Position numbers and translations under genes: made by a program. 64,000 bases of DNA from Pseudoduganella violacea (GTDB lineage Bacteria > Pseudomonadota > Gammaproteobacteria > Burkholderiales > Burkholderiaceae_D). A model generated the notes under the pieces. It did not search any database, had not been told where the DNA came from, and saw nothing but the letters and a program-made list of their open reading frames with translations. The DNA lies in contig NZ_JACHXD010000005.1 of NCBI RefSeq assembly GCF_014191875.1, forward strand, positions 186,001 to 250,000, in the 5' to 3' direction. Below, piece by piece: positions 41,012 to 52,066 of the stretch (positions are counted from its first letter, which is position 1; every line of letters begins with the position of its first letter).

Positions 41012-42549
41012 TGACAGCCATGACCATCAAAGAAATCAGCAACTGGATTCAACAAGCCGCGCCGCAAGGCCAGCTGGCCTCGGACTCCCGCCGCATCAAG
41101 GCGGGCGATGTGTTTTTTGCCTATCCCGGCGAAGCCGGCGATGGACGCGGCTATATTGCCGCCGCCATCGCCCAGGGCGCCGCCGCCGTGGTGTATGAAG
41201 AGCAGGGCGCCAGCTGGGACGCGGCATGGAATGTGCCGCACCTGGCCGTGGCCGGCCTGAAAAAGCAGGCAGGCCCGATTGCCCACGCCTTCTACGCCAT
41301 GCCCGACAGCGCCATGTTTACCGCCGGCGTGACCGGCACCAACGGCAAGACTTCCTGCGCGGTGTGGCTGGGCCAGGCCCTGTCGCGCCTGGGTGATGTC
41401 ACCGCCGTCGTCGGCACGCTGGGCGTTGGCCTGTTCCGTCCGCGCGCCGAAGCCGAATTCGACGTCACCGGCTACACCACGCCGGACGCCGTGCTGCTGG
41501 CGCGCAAGCTGGCCGAGAGTCGCGACGAAGGCGCGGCCGCGCTGGCGATCGAAGTCTCGTCCATCGGCCTGGATCAGGAGCGCGCTGCCGGCATGCACTT
41601 CGACGCCGCCATCTTCACCAACCTGACGCGCGACCACCTCGACTATCACGGCGACCTGGAAAACTACGAAGCCGCCAAGGCCAAGCTGTTCGCCTGGCCG
41701 GGCCTGAAGCACGCCGTCATCAATCTGGACGATGCGGCCGGCCTGCGCCTGGTGGCGCACGTCAAAGCGAACAATCCGGCCACCGCCATCACCGGCTACA
41801 CCTTGGCCGATGCCGCTACGCTGGCCGATATCGCTGGCGTATCGATGCTGCGCGCGGGCCAACTGCGCAGCCGCAGCCTGGGCACCGAATTCCAGCTGGA
41901 GTCGGCGCAGGGCGCCGCCACCGTCAAGACCCAGCTGGTGGGGCAGTTCAATGTCAGCAATGCGCTGGCCGTGCTGGGCACCCTGCTGGCGAAAGGCGCG
42001 CCGCTGCGCGCCGCCGTGGAAGCCATCGAAGCCCTGGTGCCGGCCCCTGGCCGCATGCAGCAGGTCGGCGGCCAGGATGCGCCGATGATCATCATCGACT
42101 ACGCCCACACCCCGGACGCGCTGGAGAAAACCCTGGAAACCCTGCGCCTGGTGGCCCAGGAGCGCGGCGGCCAGCTGTGGTGCGTGTTCGGATGCGGCGG
42201 CGACCGCGATCCGGGCAAGCGCCCGCAGATGGGCCGCATCGCGCAGATGGCCGACCATGTGCTGGTCACCAGCGACAATCCGCGCAGCGAAGACCCGCAC
42301 CAGATCATCGCCCAGATCGTGGCCGGCATGGACCGGAACCATCCCAGCTCGGTGTTCCAGACCGTGGAAGACCGCGCCGCCGCCATCCTCTCGGCCATCA
42401 AGCATGCCGCCAAGCCGGACGTGATCCTGCTGGCAGGGAAGGGCCATGAGCCGTACCAGGAAATCAAGGGCAAGAAGCTGCAGTTCTCGGACGCCGACCA
42501 CGCCCAGCTGGCGCTGTCGGCCCGCCTCACCATGATGAGGCCCAACTGA
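41011..42549 (+). CDS. murE: UDP-MurNAc-L-Ala-D-Glu:meso-diaminopimelate ligase
   Basis: Cytoplasmic Mur ligase of 512 aa adding the third residue of the peptidoglycan stem. The ATP loop GVTGTNGKTSCAV is near residue 109. The carbamylated-lysine region and TNLTRDHLDYHGDLENY are near 210, IIDYAHTPDALEKTL near 365, and the DAP-specificity motif DNPRSEDP near 425, so the substrate is meso-DAP, not lysine. The start (ATG at 41011) shares one base with the ftsI stop (TAATG); the second ATG nine bases later is an alternative. Confidence 0.96.
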   Translation: MTAMTIKEISNWIQQAAPQGQLASDSRRIKAGDVFFAYPGEAGDGRGYIAAAIAQGAAAVVYEEQGASWDAAWNVPHLAVAGLKKQAGPIAHAFYAMPDSAMFTAGVTGTNGKTSCAVWLGQALSRLGDVTAVVGTLGVGLFRPRAEAEFDVTGYTTPDAVLLARKLAESRDEGAAALAIEVSSIGLDQERAAGMHFDAAIFTNLTRDHLDYHGDLENYEAAKAKLFAWPGLKHAVINLDDAAGLRLVAHVKANNPATAITGYTLADAATLADIAGVSMLRAGQLRSRSLGTEFQLESAQGAATVKTQLVGQFNVSNALAVLGTLLAKGAPLRAAVEAIEALVPAPGRMQQVGGQDAPMIIIDYAHTPDALEKTLETLRLVAQERGGQLWCVFGCGGDRDPGKRPQMGRIAQMADHVLVTSDNPRSEDPHQIIAQIVAGMDRNHPSSVFQTVEDRAAAILSAIKHAAKPDVILLAGKGHEPYQEIKGKKLQFSDADHAQLALSARLTMMRPN

Positions 42550-43952
42550 TGCGCGCCACGCTTGCCCAACTGCTCAAGGCGATTCCGGACGCGACCTTGA
42601 TCCATCGCGCCCAGACCAATGACGACGCGCTGGAACTGGCCGTCGACGGCGTCTGCACCGACAGCCGCAGCGCGCCCGCAGGCTGCCTCTTCGTCGCCCT
42701 GCGCGGCGAGGTATTCGACGCCCACAGCTTCCTGCCTCAATTGGCGGAAAAAGGCGTGGCCGCCGTGGTGGCCGAGGAACTGCCGGAAGACTACGCGCTG
42801 CCGGCCATCGTGGTGCCGAACACCCTGGTGGCCCTGGGCCAGATCGCCAATTTCTGGCGCCGCCAATTCAGTCTGCCGCTGATCGGTGTCACCGGCAGCA
42901 ACGGCAAGACCACGGTCAAGGAAATGATCGCCGCCATCCTGGCCGCCGCCCATGGCGAAGACGGCCGCCTGTCCACGCGCGGCAACCTGAATAACGAGAT
43001 CGGCGTGCCGCTCACCCTGTTCCGCCTGGGCGCGGAACATAAATCGGCCGTGGTCGAGATGGGCATGAACCATCCCGGCGAGATCGGCCGCCTGAGCGTC
43101 ATCGCCGAGGCGACCATCGGCCTGGTCAACAACGCCCAGCGCGAGCATCAGGAATTCATGCACACCGTGGAAGCGGTGGCGCGCGAAAACGGCAGCGTGC
43201 TGGCCGCGCTGCCCGCCGACGGCGTGGCGGTCTTCCCGCATGCCGACGAATTCACGCCGCTCTGGCGCGAACTGGCCGCCGGCCGCCGCGTCATCACCTT
43301 CGGCCTGCAAGCCGAGGCGGACGTCAGCTGCACCTATGCCGCGAATGCCTTTGGCAGCGAGCTGTCCGTCAGCGTACGCCGCCAGGGCGAAGCGGCACTG
43401 TCATTTACGGTCAGCCTGCAGGCGGCGGGCGACCATAATGTATTGAACGCGCTGGCATCCATCGCCTGCGCCCACGCGGCGGGCATCGCGCCGCAAGCCA
43501 TCCAGCAAGGCCTGCAAAGCTTTGCACCGGTCAGCGGCCGCCTGCAGAAGAAGCTGGCAACGAACGGCGCCACCGTGATCGACGACACGTACAACGCCAA
43601 TCCCGACTCCATGCGCGCCGCCATCGACGTGCTGGCGCAGTCCGCCGCGCCGCGCGTGCTGGTGGTGGGCGATATGGGCGAGGTGGGGACGCAGGGACGC
43701 GAGTTCCATGAAGAGATTGCCGCTTACGCGGCGCAAAAAGGCATCGAAACGGTGCTGGCAACCGGCGAGCTGGCGAAGCATATGCTTCCGCAGGCCCGCC
43801 ATTTTGAAGAATTCGATGCTTTGCTGGCCGCGGTGGATGCGGCGGCAGGGCCGGATGCAACGGTATTGATCAAGGGCTCCCGTTTCATGAAGATGGAACG
43901 GGTCGTGCAGCATTTGATTGGATCGCAACAAGCTAACATAGGAAAACACTAA
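42549..43952 (+). CDS. murF: UDP-MurNAc-tripeptide:D-Ala-D-Ala ligase
   Basis: Cytoplasmic Mur ligase of 467 aa that attaches the D-Ala-D-Ala made by Ddl. N-terminal domain with [19 protein letters not shown] near residue 37, ATP loop [14 protein letters not shown] near 115, [15 protein letters not shown] near 146, and [20 protein letters not shown] near 343, all typical of MurF. The start shares one base with the murE stop (TGATG). It ends 2 nt before mraY. Confidence 0.96.
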   Translation: MRATLAQLLKAIPDATLIHRAQTNDDALELAVDGVCTDSRSAPAGCLFVALRGEVFDAHSFLPQLAEKGVAAVVAEELPEDYALPAIVVPNTLVALGQIANFWRRQFSLPLIGVTGSNGKTTVKEMIAAILAAAHGEDGRLSTRGNLNNEIGVPLTLFRLGAEHKSAVVEMGMNHPGEIGRLSVIAEATIGLVNNAQREHQEFMHTVEAVARENGSVLAALPADGVAVFPHADEFTPLWRELAAGRRVITFGLQAEADVSCTYAANAFGSELSVSVRRQGEAALSFTVSLQAAGDHNVLNALASIACAHAAGIAPQAIQQGLQSFAPVSGRLQKKLATNGATVIDDTYNANPDSMRAAIDVLAQSAAPRVLVVGDMGEVGTQGREFHEEIAAYAAQKGIETVLATGELAKHMLPQARHFEEFDALLAAVDAAAGPDATVLIKGSRFMKMERVVQHLIGSQQANIGKH

Positions 43953-43954
43953 TC

Positions 43955-45124
43955 ATGCTGCTTTGGCTCGCACAGATGTTCCAGGACGACATAGGCTTCC
44001 TGCGCGTCTTCAACTTCATCACCTTCCGCGCGGTGTTCGCCACCATCACGGCCCTGCTCATCGGTCTGTTGGCCGGTCCCGCCGTGATCCGCAAACTGAC
44101 CGAGATGAAATACGGCCAGGCGGTGCGCACCAACGGTCCTGAGACCCACCTGAAAAAACACGGCACTCCGACCATGGGCGGCGTGCTGGTGCTGATCGCC
44201 ATCGGCGTCGCCACCCTGCTGTGGTGCGACCTGTCGAACCGCCTGATCTGGCCGGTGATGATCGTGACCGTCGGCTTTGGCGCCGTGGGCTGGGTGGACG
44301 ACTACCGCAAGGTGGTGCGCCAGGACCCGGAAGGCATGCGTTCGGCCGAAAAATACTTCTGGCAGTCGCTGGTGGGCATCGGCGCCGCGCTGTACCTGGC
44401 GTTCTCGGTCTCGGCACCCACGCCGGCCAAGGTGTTCGAGCTGTTCTTCGCCTGGGTGCAGTCGGGCTTCTCGATGGACCTGCCGCCCAAGGCCGACCTG
44501 ATCGTGCCCTTCTTCAAGACCATCAGCTATCCGCTGGGCGTGTGGGGCTTCATCGCGCTGACTTACTGCGTCATCGTCGGCACCTCGAACGCGGTCAACT
44601 TCACCGACGGCCTGGATGGCCTGGCCATCATGCCGACCGTGATGGTGGGTTCGGGCCTGGGCCTGTTCGCTTACCTGACCGGCAGCGCCACCTATTCCAA
44701 ATACCTGTTCATTCCGCACATTCCCGGCGCGGGCGAACTGATTATCTTCGTTGGCGCGATGGTGGGCGCCGGCCTGGCCTTCCTTTGGTATAACACCCAC
44801 CCGGCCCAGGTCTTCATGGGCGACGTCGGCGCGCTGGCGCTGGGCGGCGCGTTGGGCACCATCGCCGTCATCGTGCGTCAGGAAATCGTGCTGTTCATCA
44901 TGGGCGGCATCTTCGTGGCCGAGACCCTGTCCGTCATCATCCAGGTGGGCTGGTTCAAGTACACGAAAAAACGCTATGGCACCGGCCGCCGCGTGTTCTT
45001 GATGGCGCCCTTGCACCACCACTTTGAACAAAAGGGCTGGAAAGAAACCCAGGTCGTCGTGCGCTTCTGGATTATCACGATGATGCTGGTCCTGATCGGT
45101 CTCTCTACCTTGAAACTGCGCTGA
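43955..45124 (+). CDS. mraY: Phospho-MurNAc-pentapeptide transferase MraY
   Basis: Polytopic inner-membrane enzyme of 389 aa that makes lipid I from UDP-MurNAc-pentapeptide and undecaprenyl phosphate. About ten helices. Catalytic aspartates lie in [17 protein letters not shown] (near residue 110) and [13 protein letters not shown] (near 215), and the loop motif with [15 protein letters not shown] near 285. HHHFEQKGW near 350 is the MraY histidine cluster. It lies 2 nt after murF and overlaps murD by one base. Confidence 0.96.
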   Translation: MLLWLAQMFQDDIGFLRVFNFITFRAVFATITALLIGLLAGPAVIRKLTEMKYGQAVRTNGPETHLKKHGTPTMGGVLVLIAIGVATLLWCDLSNRLIWPVMIVTVGFGAVGWVDDYRKVVRQDPEGMRSAEKYFWQSLVGIGAALYLAFSVSAPTPAKVFELFFAWVQSGFSMDLPPKADLIVPFFKTISYPLGVWGFIALTYCVIVGTSNAVNFTDGLDGLAIMPTVMVGSGLGLFAYLTGSATYSKYLFIPHIPGAGELIIFVGAMVGAGLAFLWYNTHPAQVFMGDVGALALGGALGTIAVIVRQEIVLFIMGGIFVAETLSVIIQVGWFKYTKKRYGTGRRVFLMAPLHHHFEQKGWKETQVVVRFWIITMMLVLIGLSTLKLR

Positions 45125-46626
45125 TGATCTATAACGGCAAAATCGCTCTGGTACTCGGGCTGGGGGAATCCGGCCTGGCGATGGCGCAGTGGCTGGCCCG
45201 CTGCGGCGCGCTGCTGCGCGTGGCCGACACGCGCCCTGTGCCGGACCGCCTGGCCACGCTGCGCGAGCAGTTGCCGGGCACGCAGTTCATTTCCGGCCCC
45301 TTCGACGCGGCCCTGCTGGACGGCGTGGACTTCGTCGCCGTCAGCCCAGGCCTGGGTCCGAAGCGCGAGCTGGCCGCCATCATGCCGGCCGCCGCCGAAA
45401 AGAACATCCCCGTGTGGGGCGAGATCGAGCTGTTCGCCCAGGCCTTGAAATGGCTGAAGGACGAGCGCGCCTACGCGCCGAAAGTCATCGCTATCACCGG
45501 CACCAACGGCAAGACCACCGTCACCAGCCTGACCGGCCAGCTGTGCGAGCGCGCCGGCTTGACGACCCGCGTGGCCGGCAATATCAGCCCGGCCGCGCTG
45601 GACGTGCTGCGCGAAGCCATGGCCGACGACACCCTGCCGCAAGCTTGGGTGCTGGAGCTGTCGTCCTTCCAGCTGCACACCACCTTCAGCCTGAACGCCG
45701 ACGCCGCCACCGTCTTGAACGTGACCCAGGACCATCTGGACTGGCACGGCGATATGGCCGCCTACGCCGCCGACAAGGCGCGCATCTTCGGCGAAACCAG
45801 CGTGCGCGTATTGAACCGCGACGACGCCTGGGTCATGAAGATGGCCAATCCGGTGGGCGAGAACGTCAGCTTCGGCATCGACGAACCGGCGCTGGCGGGC
45901 AGTTTCGGCCTGGTCAACGAGCGCGGCATCTTCTGGCTGTCCACCGCCGAGCCAAGCGAGGAGCAGGAACCGAAGAAGCGCCGCAAGAACGATCCGCTGC
46001 CGGAACCGGTGGAATGCCAGATCAAGAAGCTGATGCCGGCCGACGCCTTGCAGATTCGCGGCATGCACAACGCCTCCAACGCGCTGGCGGCGCTGGCCCT
46101 GTGCCGCGCCATCGGCCTGCCTTTCGCGCCGCTGCTGCACGGCTTGCGCGAATACAAGGGCCAGCCGCACCGCGTGGAACTGGTGAGCGCCATCAACGGC
46201 GTCGAGTTCTACGACGACAGCAAGGGCACCAATGTGGGCGCCACCGTGGCCGCCCTGAATGGCCTGGGCAAGAGCTTCACGGGTGAAAACCAGCGCCTGG
46301 TGCTGATCGCCGGCGGCGACGGCAAGGGCCAGGAATTCGAACCGCTGGCCGAGCCGGTGAGCCGCTATGTGCGCGCCGTGCTGCTGATCGGCCGCGACGC
46401 GCCGGCCATCCGCGCCGCCCTGGCGGACAGCGGCGCGCGCCTGGAAGATTGCGCCACCTTGGAAGACGCCGTGAAACGCGGCGCCGCCCTGGCCCATGCC
46501 GGCGACGCCGTGCTGCTGTCGCCCGCCTGCGCCAGCCTCGACATGTTCAAGAACTACGCCCACCGCGCCCAGGTCTTTATCGACACCGTGCGCGAACTGG
46601 CGCTTGATGCGGGACAGGAGCTCTGA
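45124..46626 (+). CDS. murD: UDP-MurNAc-L-alanine:D-glutamate ligase
   Basis: Cytoplasmic Mur ligase of 500 aa adding D-Glu to UDP-MurNAc-L-Ala. The N-terminal Rossmann domain has [20 protein letters not shown] at residues 9-28. The ATP loop [12 protein letters not shown] is near 127, [12 protein letters not shown] near 180, [13 protein letters not shown] near 200, and [17 protein letters not shown] near 362. It is longer than E. coli MurD (438 aa), partly through a charged insertion near residues 278-295 ([17 protein letters not shown]). Starts on the last base of mraY and ends on the first base of ftsW. Confidence 0.95.
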   Translation: MIYNGKIALVLGLGESGLAMAQWLARCGALLRVADTRPVPDRLATLREQLPGTQFISGPFDAALLDGVDFVAVSPGLGPKRELAAIMPAAAEKNIPVWGEIELFAQALKWLKDERAYAPKVIAITGTNGKTTVTSLTGQLCERAGLTTRVAGNISPAALDVLREAMADDTLPQAWVLELSSFQLHTTFSLNADAATVLNVTQDHLDWHGDMAAYAADKARIFGETSVRVLNRDDAWVMKMANPVGENVSFGIDEPALAGSFGLVNERGIFWLSTAEPSEEQEPKKRRKNDPLPEPVECQIKKLMPADALQIRGMHNASNALAALALCRAIGLPFAPLLHGLREYKGQPHRVELVSAINGVEFYDDSKGTNVGATVAALNGLGKSFTGENQRLVLIAGGDGKGQEFEPLAEPVSRYVRAVLLIGRDAPAIRAALADSGARLEDCATLEDAVKRGAALAHAGDAVLLSPACASLDMFKNYAHRAQVFIDTVRELALDAGQEL

Positions 46627-47837
46627 TGCCGCTGCAACTGCCATTCCGCTTTGGCTCCTCGTCGGCTTCGTCGGCGATGGAGAGCCGCGCGCGGCAGTCC
46701 AAGATGATGGAATACGACCAGCCGCTGATCTGGGTCACGCTGCTGCTGATGTTGCTGGGCATGGTGATGGTGTATTCGGCTTCGATCTCGCTGCCCGATT
46801 CGCCCAAGTTCGCCGCCTACAAGAACTCCTACTTCCTGACGCGCCAGGCCATCTTCATCGGCCTGTCGGCGCTGGCCGCCACCATCGCCTTCCGCATTCC
46901 GATCGCGGACTGGCAGCGCGGTGCGCCGTACATGTTCATCGGCACCCTGGTGCTGCTGGTGCTGGTGCTGATTCCCGGCCTGGGCGTGGTGGTCAACGGC
47001 GGCCGCCGCTGGCTGTCGCTGAAGATCATGAACTTCCAGCCTTCCGAGCTGATGAAAGTGGTGGTGGTGCTGTACGCCGCCGACTACACGGTGCGCAAGC
47101 AGGAATACATGCACAAGCTGACCAAGGGCTTCATGCCGATGGCGCTGGCGGTCAGCTTGGTCGGCCTCTTGCTGCTGCTGGAACCCGACCTGGGCGCTTT
47201 CGGCGTGATCGTCTGCATCGCCATGGGCATCCTGTTCCTGGGCGGCGTCAACGCCATCTGGTTCGGCGGCATCGGCGCCATGCTGGTGACGATCTTCGTC
47301 TCCATCATCGCGCTGTCGAAATTCCGGCGCGACCGCTTCTTCGCCTACCTCAATCCCTGGGAAGAAGAGAATGCGCTGAACAAGGCTTACCAGCTGACGC
47401 ACTCGCTGATCGCTTTCGGGCGCGGCGAGTTGTTTGGCGTTGGGCTGGGCGGCAGCCTGGAAAAGCTGCACTACCTGCCGGAAGCGCATACCGACTTCCT
47501 GCTGGCGGTGATCGGCGAGGAGCTGGGCCTGGTGGGCGTGCTGATCGTGATCGCCATGTTCTACTGGATCGTCAAGCGCGCCTTCGACATCGGCCGCCAG
47601 GCCATCGCCATCGACCAGACCTTTGCCGGCCTGACCGCGAAAGGCATCGGCATCTGGATCGGCGTGCAGACCTTTATCAATATGGGCGTGAACCTCGGTC
47701 TTCTGCCGACCAAGGGCCTGACCCTGCCGCTGATGAGCTATGGCGGCACGGGCGTATTAATCAATTGCGTCGGGTTGGCGATCCTGCTCCGGATCGACTA
47801 CGAGAACCGTATCCTGATGCGAGGCGGCAGATTATGA
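46626..47837 (+). CDS. ftsW: Peptidoglycan polymerase FtsW (SEDS family)
   Basis: Septal glycosyltransferase of the SEDS family, 403 aa, partner of FtsI. A long Ser/Arg-rich cytoplasmic N-terminus (to about residue 38) is followed by ten helices. Landmarks: [14 protein letters not shown] near 58, [20 protein letters not shown] near 140, [18 protein letters not shown] near 180, [26 protein letters not shown] region near 245, and [20 protein letters not shown] near 360. The catalytic Asp of SEDS proteins corresponds to [16 protein letters not shown] [14 protein letters not shown] near 290. Overlaps murG by 4 nt. Confidence 0.95.
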   Translation: MPLQLPFRFGSSSASSAMESRARQSKMMEYDQPLIWVTLLLMLLGMVMVYSASISLPDSPKFAAYKNSYFLTRQAIFIGLSALAATIAFRIPIADWQRGAPYMFIGTLVLLVLVLIPGLGVVVNGGRRWLSLKIMNFQPSELMKVVVVLYAADYTVRKQEYMHKLTKGFMPMALAVSLVGLLLLLEPDLGAFGVIVCIAMGILFLGGVNAIWFGGIGAMLVTIFVSIIALSKFRRDRFFAYLNPWEEENALNKAYQLTHSLIAFGRGELFGVGLGGSLEKLHYLPEAHTDFLLAVIGEELGLVGVLIVIAMFYWIVKRAFDIGRQAIAIDQTFAGLTAKGIGIWIGVQTFINMGVNLGLLPTKGLTLPLMSYGGTGVLINCVGLAILLRIDYENRILMRGGRL

Positions 47838-48901
47838 AACGACTGATGATCATGGCGGCCGGCACCGGCGGCCATATTTTCCCCGGCCTGGCGATCGCGC
47901 AGACCATGCGCGCGCGCGGCTGGGAAGTGAGCTGGCTGGGCACTTCGCACGGCATGGAGCAGGAACTGGTGCCGAAGAACGGCGTGGCGATGGACGCCAT
48001 CCACTTCAGCGGCATGCGCGGCAAGGGCTTGCTGCATACGATAGGCGGCGCGTTCAGGATGCTGGGCGCTTTCGCCGACTGCTTCGGCTATATCGGCCGC
48101 CGCAAGCCGGACGTGGTGCTGGGCATGGGCGGCTACGTCTGCGTCCCGGGCGGCATGATGTCGCGCCTGCGCGGCGTGCCGCTTGTCCTGGTGAATGCCG
48201 ACGCGGCCCTGCTGCTGTCCAACAAGACGCTGGCGCCGATGGCGAAAACGGTATGCTTCGGCTTCCCCGCCGATTTCGGCAGCGCCGCCGGCAAGGCCAC
48301 CGTCACCGGCAATCCGGTGCGCAAGGAAATCCTGGCGCTGCCGGCGCCGGCCGAGCGCTTCGCTGGCCGCGGCGGCCCGCTGCGCATCCTGGTGGTGGGC
48401 GGCAGCCTCGGTGCGAAAGCCCTGAACGACAATCTGCCGGCCGCGCTGGCGCGCATCCCCGTGGCGCTGCGCCCCGTGGTCACGCACCAGTCGGGCAAGA
48501 AGAATATCGACGCGCTGCGCGCCGCCTATGCCCAGGCCCAAGTGGCTGCGAACGTGGTCGATTTCATCGACGATATGGCGCAAGCCTATAGCAATGCCGA
48601 CGTGGTGGTTTGCCGCGCCGGCGCCATTACCGTTTCCGAATTGACGGCGGCGGGCGTGGCCAGCGTACTGGTGCCGCTGGTGGCTTCGACCACCAGCCAC
48701 CAGCGCGACAATGCGCAGTGGATGGCGCGGCAGGGCGCTGCCATCCATCTGCCGCAAACGGATATGAACCCGGACAGCGTGGCGGCCCTGCTGCAGACGC
48801 TGACGCGGGAGCGCTGCCAGCAAATGGCTGAAGCGGCGCGGGCAGCAGGCAAGCGCGACGCCAACGACGCGATCGCAAAAGTATTGGAAGAAGCAGCATG
48901 A
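47834..48901 (+). CDS. murG: UDP-GlcNAc:lipid I N-acetylglucosaminyltransferase MurG
   Basis: Peripheral inner-membrane glycosyltransferase of 355 aa that turns lipid I into lipid II. G-loop 1 [16 protein letters not shown] at residues 8-23, loop [13 protein letters not shown] near 95, G-loop 3 [13 protein letters not shown] near 188, and donor-site region [16 protein letters not shown] near 258. The stretch that is HEQN in E. coli reads VNAD here ([15 protein letters not shown]). This may be normal for the lineage but is worth noting because that loop contacts the acceptor. Starts within the ftsW stop (ATGA) and overlaps murC by 4 nt. Confidence 0.95.
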   Translation: MKRLMIMAAGTGGHIFPGLAIAQTMRARGWEVSWLGTSHGMEQELVPKNGVAMDAIHFSGMRGKGLLHTIGGAFRMLGAFADCFGYIGRRKPDVVLGMGGYVCVPGGMMSRLRGVPLVLVNADAALLLSNKTLAPMAKTVCFGFPADFGSAAGKATVTGNPVRKEILALPAPAERFAGRGGPLRILVVGGSLGAKALNDNLPAALARIPVALRPVVTHQSGKKNIDALRAAYAQAQVAANVVDFIDDMAQAYSNADVVVCRAGAITVSELTAAGVASVLVPLVASTTSHQRDNAQWMARQGAAIHLPQTDMNPDSVAALLQTLTRERCQQMAEAARAAGKRDANDAIAKVLEEAA

Positions 48902-50289
48902 AACACAAGGTAAAAAACATTCACTTCGTCGGCATCGGCGGCAGCGGCATGAGCGGCATCGCCGAGGTGCTGCTGACCCTGGGCTATAACGTCAGCGGTT
49001 CGGACCTGGGCAGCAATGCCGTGACCCAGCGCCTGAGCGATATGGGCGCCACCGTGCACCAGGGCCACGCCACCGAGAATATCGGCGCGGCCGACGCCGT
49101 CGTCACCTCCACCGCCGTCAAGGAAGACAATCCCGAGGTGGTGGCCGCGCGCAGCCGCAAGATTCCCGTGGTGCCGCGCGCCGTCATGCTCGGTGAGCTG
49201 ATGCGCCTGAAGCGCGGCATCGCCATCGCCGGCACGCACGGCAAGACCACCACCACCAGCCTGGTGGCTTCGGTGCTGGCCCAGGGCGGCCTCGATCCCA
49301 CCTTCGTCATCGGCGGCCGCCTGACCGCGGCCGGCGCCAACGCCAAGCTGGGCACCGGCGACTATCTGGTGGCCGAGGCGGACGAATCGGACGCTTCCTT
49401 CCTGAATCTGTCGCCGATGATCGAGGTGATCACCAATATCGACGCCGACCACATGGAAACCTATGAGCATGATTTCGAAAAGCTCAAACAGGCTTTCGTG
49501 CAGTTCACGCACCGCCTGCCGTTTTACGGCCGCGCCATGCTGTGCATCGACGACGCCCATGTGCGCGCCATCATCCCGCATGTGACCAAGCCGATCACCA
49601 CCTACGGCTTCCATGAGGACGCCGAAGTGCGCGCCGTGAACGCGCGCGCCGTCGGCACCCAGATGCACTTCACCGTGATCCAGGAAGGCTACGCCGACCT
49701 GGACGTGGTGCTGAACCAGCCCGGCATGCACAATGTGCAGAACGCCTGCTCGGCCGTCGCCATCGCGCGCGAAATCGGCGTCGAGGACAGCGCCACCCAG
49801 GCCGGCCTGGCCGGTTTCGCCGGCGTGGGACGCCGCTTCACCAAATACGGCGAGATCGCCATCCCGGATGGCGGCAGTTTTACGCTGGTGGACGATTTCG
49901 GCCACCATCCGATCGAGACCGAGGTGACGGTGGCCGCCGCGCGCGCCGCCTATCCCGGCCGCCGCCTGGTACTGGCCTTCCAGCCGCACCGCTACAGCCG
50001 CACGCGCGACCTGTTCGAGGATTTCGCCAAGGTGCTGAGCAGCGTTGATGTGCTGGTGCTGGCCGATGTCTACGCGGCGGGCGAGCAGCCCATCGTGGCC
50101 GCCGACGGCCGCGCCCTGGCGCACGCCATCCGCGCGCGCGGCAAGGCCGAGCCGGTGTTCGTGGAGAACATCGCCGATATGCCGGAGACGATCATGAATG
50201 TGGTGCGCGACGGCGACGTCGTGCTGACCATGGGCGCGGGCTCGATCAGCGGCGTGCCGAACAAACTGACTACGTATCAAAAGGTCTGA
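48898..50289 (+). CDS. murC: UDP-N-acetylmuramate:L-alanine ligase
   Basis: First Mur ligase of the stem peptide pathway, 463 aa. The opening [18 protein letters not shown] at residues 9-26 is the UDP-binding loop. The ATP loop [14 protein letters not shown] is near 110, [16 protein letters not shown] near 160, [14 protein letters not shown] near 180, and [15 protein letters not shown] near 330 is the MurC-specific C-terminal motif. It begins within the murG stop and ends 1 nt before ddl. Confidence 0.96.
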   Translation: MKHKVKNIHFVGIGGSGMSGIAEVLLTLGYNVSGSDLGSNAVTQRLSDMGATVHQGHATENIGAADAVVTSTAVKEDNPEVVAARSRKIPVVPRAVMLGELMRLKRGIAIAGTHGKTTTTSLVASVLAQGGLDPTFVIGGRLTAAGANAKLGTGDYLVAEADESDASFLNLSPMIEVITNIDADHMETYEHDFEKLKQAFVQFTHRLPFYGRAMLCIDDAHVRAIIPHVTKPITTYGFHEDAEVRAVNARAVGTQMHFTVIQEGYADLDVVLNQPGMHNVQNACSAVAIAREIGVEDSATQAGLAGFAGVGRRFTKYGEIAIPDGGSFTLVDDFGHHPIETEVTVAAARAAYPGRRLVLAFQPHRYSRTRDLFEDFAKVLSSVDVLVLADVYAAGEQPIVAADGRALAHAIRARGKAEPVFVENIADMPETIMNVVRDGDVVLTMGAGSISGVPNKLTTYQKV

Positions 50290-50290
50290 C

Positions 50291-51253
50291 GTGAACAAGA
50301 TTACTGCACAAGAAGCGCAAGCATTCGGCAAGGTCGGCGTGCTGTACGGCGGCCGTTCCGCCGAGCGCGAAGTATCGAAAATGTCCGGTGCCGGCGTGCT
50401 GGCCGCGCTGCAAAGCCATGGCATCGACGCCCACCTGTTCGACACCGGCGAGCGTTCGCTGGCCGAACTGGCAGCCGAACAATTCGACCGCGTCTTCATC
50501 GCGCTGCACGGCCGCTATGGCGAGGACGGCAGCATCCAGGGCGCGTTGGAACTGCTGGGCATTCCCTACACCGGCAGCGGCGTGATGGCCAGCGCCGTCG
50601 GCATGGACAAGATCACCACCAAGAACCTGTGGGTGAAAGCCGGCCTGCCGACGCCGGGTTACGCCCAGCTGGACGCCGGCTCCGACCTGGCCCAGGTGGT
50701 TGCTGAACTGGGCCTGCCGCTGATGATGAAGGCGCCGCACGAAGGCTCGACCATCGGCATCACCAAGGTCACGGACGCCGCCGACATGCAGGCCGTCTAC
50801 GACGCCACCGCCGCGCTGGACGATTCCGTGCTGGCCGAGAGCTTCGTCAGCGGCCGCGAATTCACCGTGGCCGTGCTGGGCGGCGGCGCGAACGCGCGCG
50901 CCTTGCCGGTGGTGGAAATCGTCGCCCCGCAAGGCAATTACGATTATCAGAACAAGTACTTCACCGACGACACCCAGTATTTCTGCCCGCCGCAGCTGGA
51001 CGCCGCCATGCAGGCCGAGATGCAGCGCCTGGCGCTGCTGGCCTACCGCGCCGTCGGCTGCGAGGGCTGGGGCCGCGTCGATGTGCTGCTGCGCGAAAGC
51101 GACAACACGCCTTTCCTGCTGGAGGTGAACACCTCGCCCGGCATGACCAGCCACTCGCTGGTGCCGATGGCGGCGCGCGCCACCGGCCTGAGTTATGAAG
51201 ACCTGTGCGTGGAAATCCTGCGCGCGGCGCGCCTGAAACTGGCGAAAGCCTAG
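50291..51253 (+). CDS. ddl: D-alanine:D-alanine ligase (DdlB type)
   Basis: ATP-grasp enzyme of 320 aa making D-Ala-D-Ala for MurF. N-terminal GVLYGGRSAEREVSKMSGAG near residue 18, FIALHGRYGEDGSIQGALEL near 70, GSGVMASAVGMDKITTKNLW near 95, KAPHEGSTIGITKV near 145, and the metal-binding end LLEVNTSPGMTSHSLVPMAA near 276. The start is GTG at 50291. Its place between murC and ftsQ is the usual one for DdlB. Confidence 0.95.
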   Translation: MNKITAQEAQAFGKVGVLYGGRSAEREVSKMSGAGVLAALQSHGIDAHLFDTGERSLAELAAEQFDRVFIALHGRYGEDGSIQGALELLGIPYTGSGVMASAVGMDKITTKNLWVKAGLPTPGYAQLDAGSDLAQVVAELGLPLMMKAPHEGSTIGITKVTDAADMQAVYDATAALDDSVLAESFVSGREFTVAVLGGGANARALPVVEIVAPQGNYDYQNKYFTDDTQYFCPPQLDAAMQAEMQRLALLAYRAVGCEGWGRVDVLLRESDNTPFLLEVNTSPGMTSHSLVPMAARATGLSYEDLCVEILRAARLKLAKA

Positions 51254-51266
51254 GAGCGAGAGACAG

Positions 51267-52034
51267 ATGTGGCATGACGTGAAAGCCCTCAACGCGACCG
51301 CCAGCGGCTTGTTTGCGCTGGCCCTGCTGGCCTGCGCGGCCGGCGGCGTGTGGTGGGTATCGCAGCGTCCTGTATTCGATTTGCGCACCATCCGCGTTGA
51401 GACGCTGGACAAGACGGAATTGAAGCATGTGAACCACCTGACCCTGCGCAACGGCACGCAGGGCCGCATCCGGGGCAACTTCTTCACCGCCAACCTGGAG
51501 ACGGTGCGCCAGGTGTTCGAAGCCGTGCCCTGGGTGCGCCGCGCCACCGTGCGGCGCGAATGGCCCGACCAGCTGATCGTGGCGCTGGAAGAGCATGAGG
51601 CGCTCGGCACCTGGGGCGAGGATGGCCGCCTGCTTTCGACCAAGGGCGATGTGTTCACCGCCAACCTGGCCGAGGCGGAAGAGGATCACGAGCTGCCCGA
51701 GTTCTCGGGACCGGACGGCAGCGAGAAGGAAGTGCTGGCGCGCTATGCCGAACTGCGCAAGTGGTTCGAGCCGATCAAGCTGGAGCCGGAAAGCGTGGCG
51801 CTGTCGAGCCGCTACGCGTGGACGGTGAAGCTGGATAACGGCATGAGCGTGGCGCTGGGCCGGGAGCAGCACCACAGCATGCTCAAGGAAAGGGTGGACC
51901 GGCTGGTGGGCATCTGGCCGCAGCTGGCAAGCCGGGTACAGAATATTGAAACGATCGATTTGCGCTACCAGAACGGACTGGCCTTGAGCGCGACGGGACT
52001 GAAAATCCCGGCCGAGAAGAAAACCGGCAAATAA
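51267..52034 (+). CDS. ftsQ: Cell division protein FtsQ
   Basis: Bitopic divisome scaffold of 255 aa joining FtsL/FtsB to the septum. One helix near residues 12-32 (ASGLFALALLACAAGGVWWV), then the POTRA domain (FDLRTIRVETLDKTELKHVN, FFTANLETVRQVFEAVPWVR), and the beta domain (VALEEHEALGTWGEDGRLLS, VDRLVGIWPQLASRVQNIET). GGAGCGAGAGA stands before the ATG. It lies 13 nt after ddl and 32 nt before ftsA. Confidence 0.94.
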   Translation: MWHDVKALNATASGLFALALLACAAGGVWWVSQRPVFDLRTIRVETLDKTELKHVNHLTLRNGTQGRIRGNFFTANLETVRQVFEAVPWVRRATVRREWPDQLIVALEEHEALGTWGEDGRLLSTKGDVFTANLAEAEEDHELPEFSGPDGSEKEVLARYAELRKWFEPIKLEPESVALSSRYAWTVKLDNGMSVALGREQHHSMLKERVDRLVGIWPQLASRVQNIETIDLRYQNGLALSATGLKIPAEKKTGK

Positions 52035-52066
52035 AAGAATGAGTGAATTTACAGTAGGCATAGGAA

